Shown: piece by piece, positions 63,581 through 64,000 of the stretch
How positions within the stretch are numbered: position 1 is the first letter of the stretch
Layout of the letters: the number at the start of each line of letters is the position of its first letter
Source: Kaistella soli
GTDB lineage: Bacteria > Bacteroidota > Bacteroidia > Flavobacteriales > Weeksellaceae
Direction of reading: 5' to 3'
NCBI RefSeq assembly: GCF_019038595.1
Contig: NZ_JAHOPF010000001.1
Coordinates: forward strand, 124,001 to 188,000
Length of the DNA stretch: 64,000 nt
Made by a program: the position numbers and the translations under genes
The notes under the pieces: generated by a model
What the model was told of the DNA's origin: nothing
Database searches by the model: none
What the model saw: the letters and a program-made list of their open reading frames with translations, nothing else

Positions 63581-63967
63581 ATGGCGAAAACGAAAGTGCA
63601 GTATGAATTTCCAATGCACTGTCAGTCGGAGATTTTATATGAATATATGGCAAGCGCAGAAGGGCTTTCTGAGTGGTTTGCTGACGAGGTTGTAGAAAAA
63701 GGCGATGATTTTTTCTTCAGCTGGAATGGCGGGCCTGCCGAAAAAGCTACGCTGATCCGTTATAAGCCTGAAAGTTTTGTGCGTTTTCGTTGGGAAGAGG
63801 ATGAAGGAACCAAAAACTTCTTCGAAATGACGATCGTAATTGATGATATTACTGAAGATTTATCACTGAATGTTACCGATTTCTGTGATGCCGGCGACGA
63901 AGATGAAAACCAGTTATACTGGGAAAACTTAATCGAAAATCTAAAAATAAAATTAGGCGCGTCTTAA
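63581..63967 (+). CDS. START-like domain protein
   Basis: A 128-residue protein of the SRPBCC/START helix-grip fold, recognised by MAKTKVQYEFPMHCQSEILYEYM and SEWFADEVVEKGDDFFFSWNG, a family common in flavobacteria. It may bind a hydrophobic ligand; the role is unknown. The stop lies 33 bases before the end of the window, and nothing else is seen beyond it. Confidence 0.9.
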   Translation: MAKTKVQYEFPMHCQSEILYEYMASAEGLSEWFADEVVEKGDDFFFSWNGGPAEKATLIRYKPESFVRFRWEEDEGTKNFFEMTIVIDDITEDLSLNVTDFCDAGDEDENQLYWENLIENLKIKLGAS

Positions 63968-64000
63968 TTTTTTTTGAATACCGATAAACTTGATGGACGA

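Overview
The window comes from a member of the Bacteroidota, most likely a Weeksellaceae flavobacterium close to Chryseobacterium, Kaistella or Epilithonimonas. The evidence is many exact matches to the flavobacterial -7 promoter element TAnnTTTG, a secreted amylase with a type IX secretion C-terminal domain, several Bacteroidota-restricted families (DUF4290, DUF6427, DUF6341, DUF6952, OstA-like, carboxypeptidase-regulatory TonB receptor) and a dispersed intergenic element of a kind common in Chryseobacterium. No rRNA, tRNA, phage, insertion sequence or CRISPR array was recognised. The region reads as chromosomal core plus a few accessory modules.

Layout. 1-7310: a probable exopolysaccharide module made of the 3' end of a hybrid histidine kinase with HPt domain, a single-domain response regulator, a membrane-anchored HEAT-repeat protein, a very large glycosyltransferase-2/LtaS-like phosphotransferase fusion, and a convergent YaiO-type outer-membrane barrel. 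7590-10868: nitric oxide defence (Rrf2 sensor, quinol NO reductase, hemerythrin). 11006-17294: YceI lipoprotein, UvrA, DUF421 protein, GNAT acetyltransferase and a tandem-duplicated lipoprotein. 17046-19457: peroxide and thiol redox genes (peroxiredoxin, thioredoxin, haem-binding protein, DCC protein). 19598-27372: DUF4290, MurA with an Asp in place of the catalytic Cys, DUF2207/LemA, Der, Upp and ComF. 27420-31922: the glyoxylate shunt (malate synthase and isocitrate lyase) divergent from a RamB/ScfR-like regulator, with a perfect 28-bp palindrome between them.

32064-43414: QueD, LpxH, a LuxE-like protein, a possible PD-(D/E)xK nuclease, DUF4230, a T9SS-secreted GH13 amylase, an MpaB-family oxygenase, a DEAD-box helicase, and pfkA-gapA. 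43562-46967: a small His/Cys membrane protein, a ZnuD-like TonB receptor and a lipoprotein, probably for metal uptake. 47053-63967: trigger factor, MgtC, DUF3109/DUF6427/DUF6341, universal stress protein, FAH-family hydrolase, exonuclease, PssA, a standalone LtaS-like enzyme, DUF2147, PdhB, Kup, a Fur-family regulator overlapping an OstA-like LPS transport gene, a class III aminotransferase and a START-like protein.

The strongest candidates for something under-described are the phosphorelay-linked glycosyltransferase::LtaS/YaiO module, the matched operator pair in the NO module, and the glyoxylate-shunt operator. Functions are assigned from motifs and family recognition by eye; no database search or structure prediction was run.
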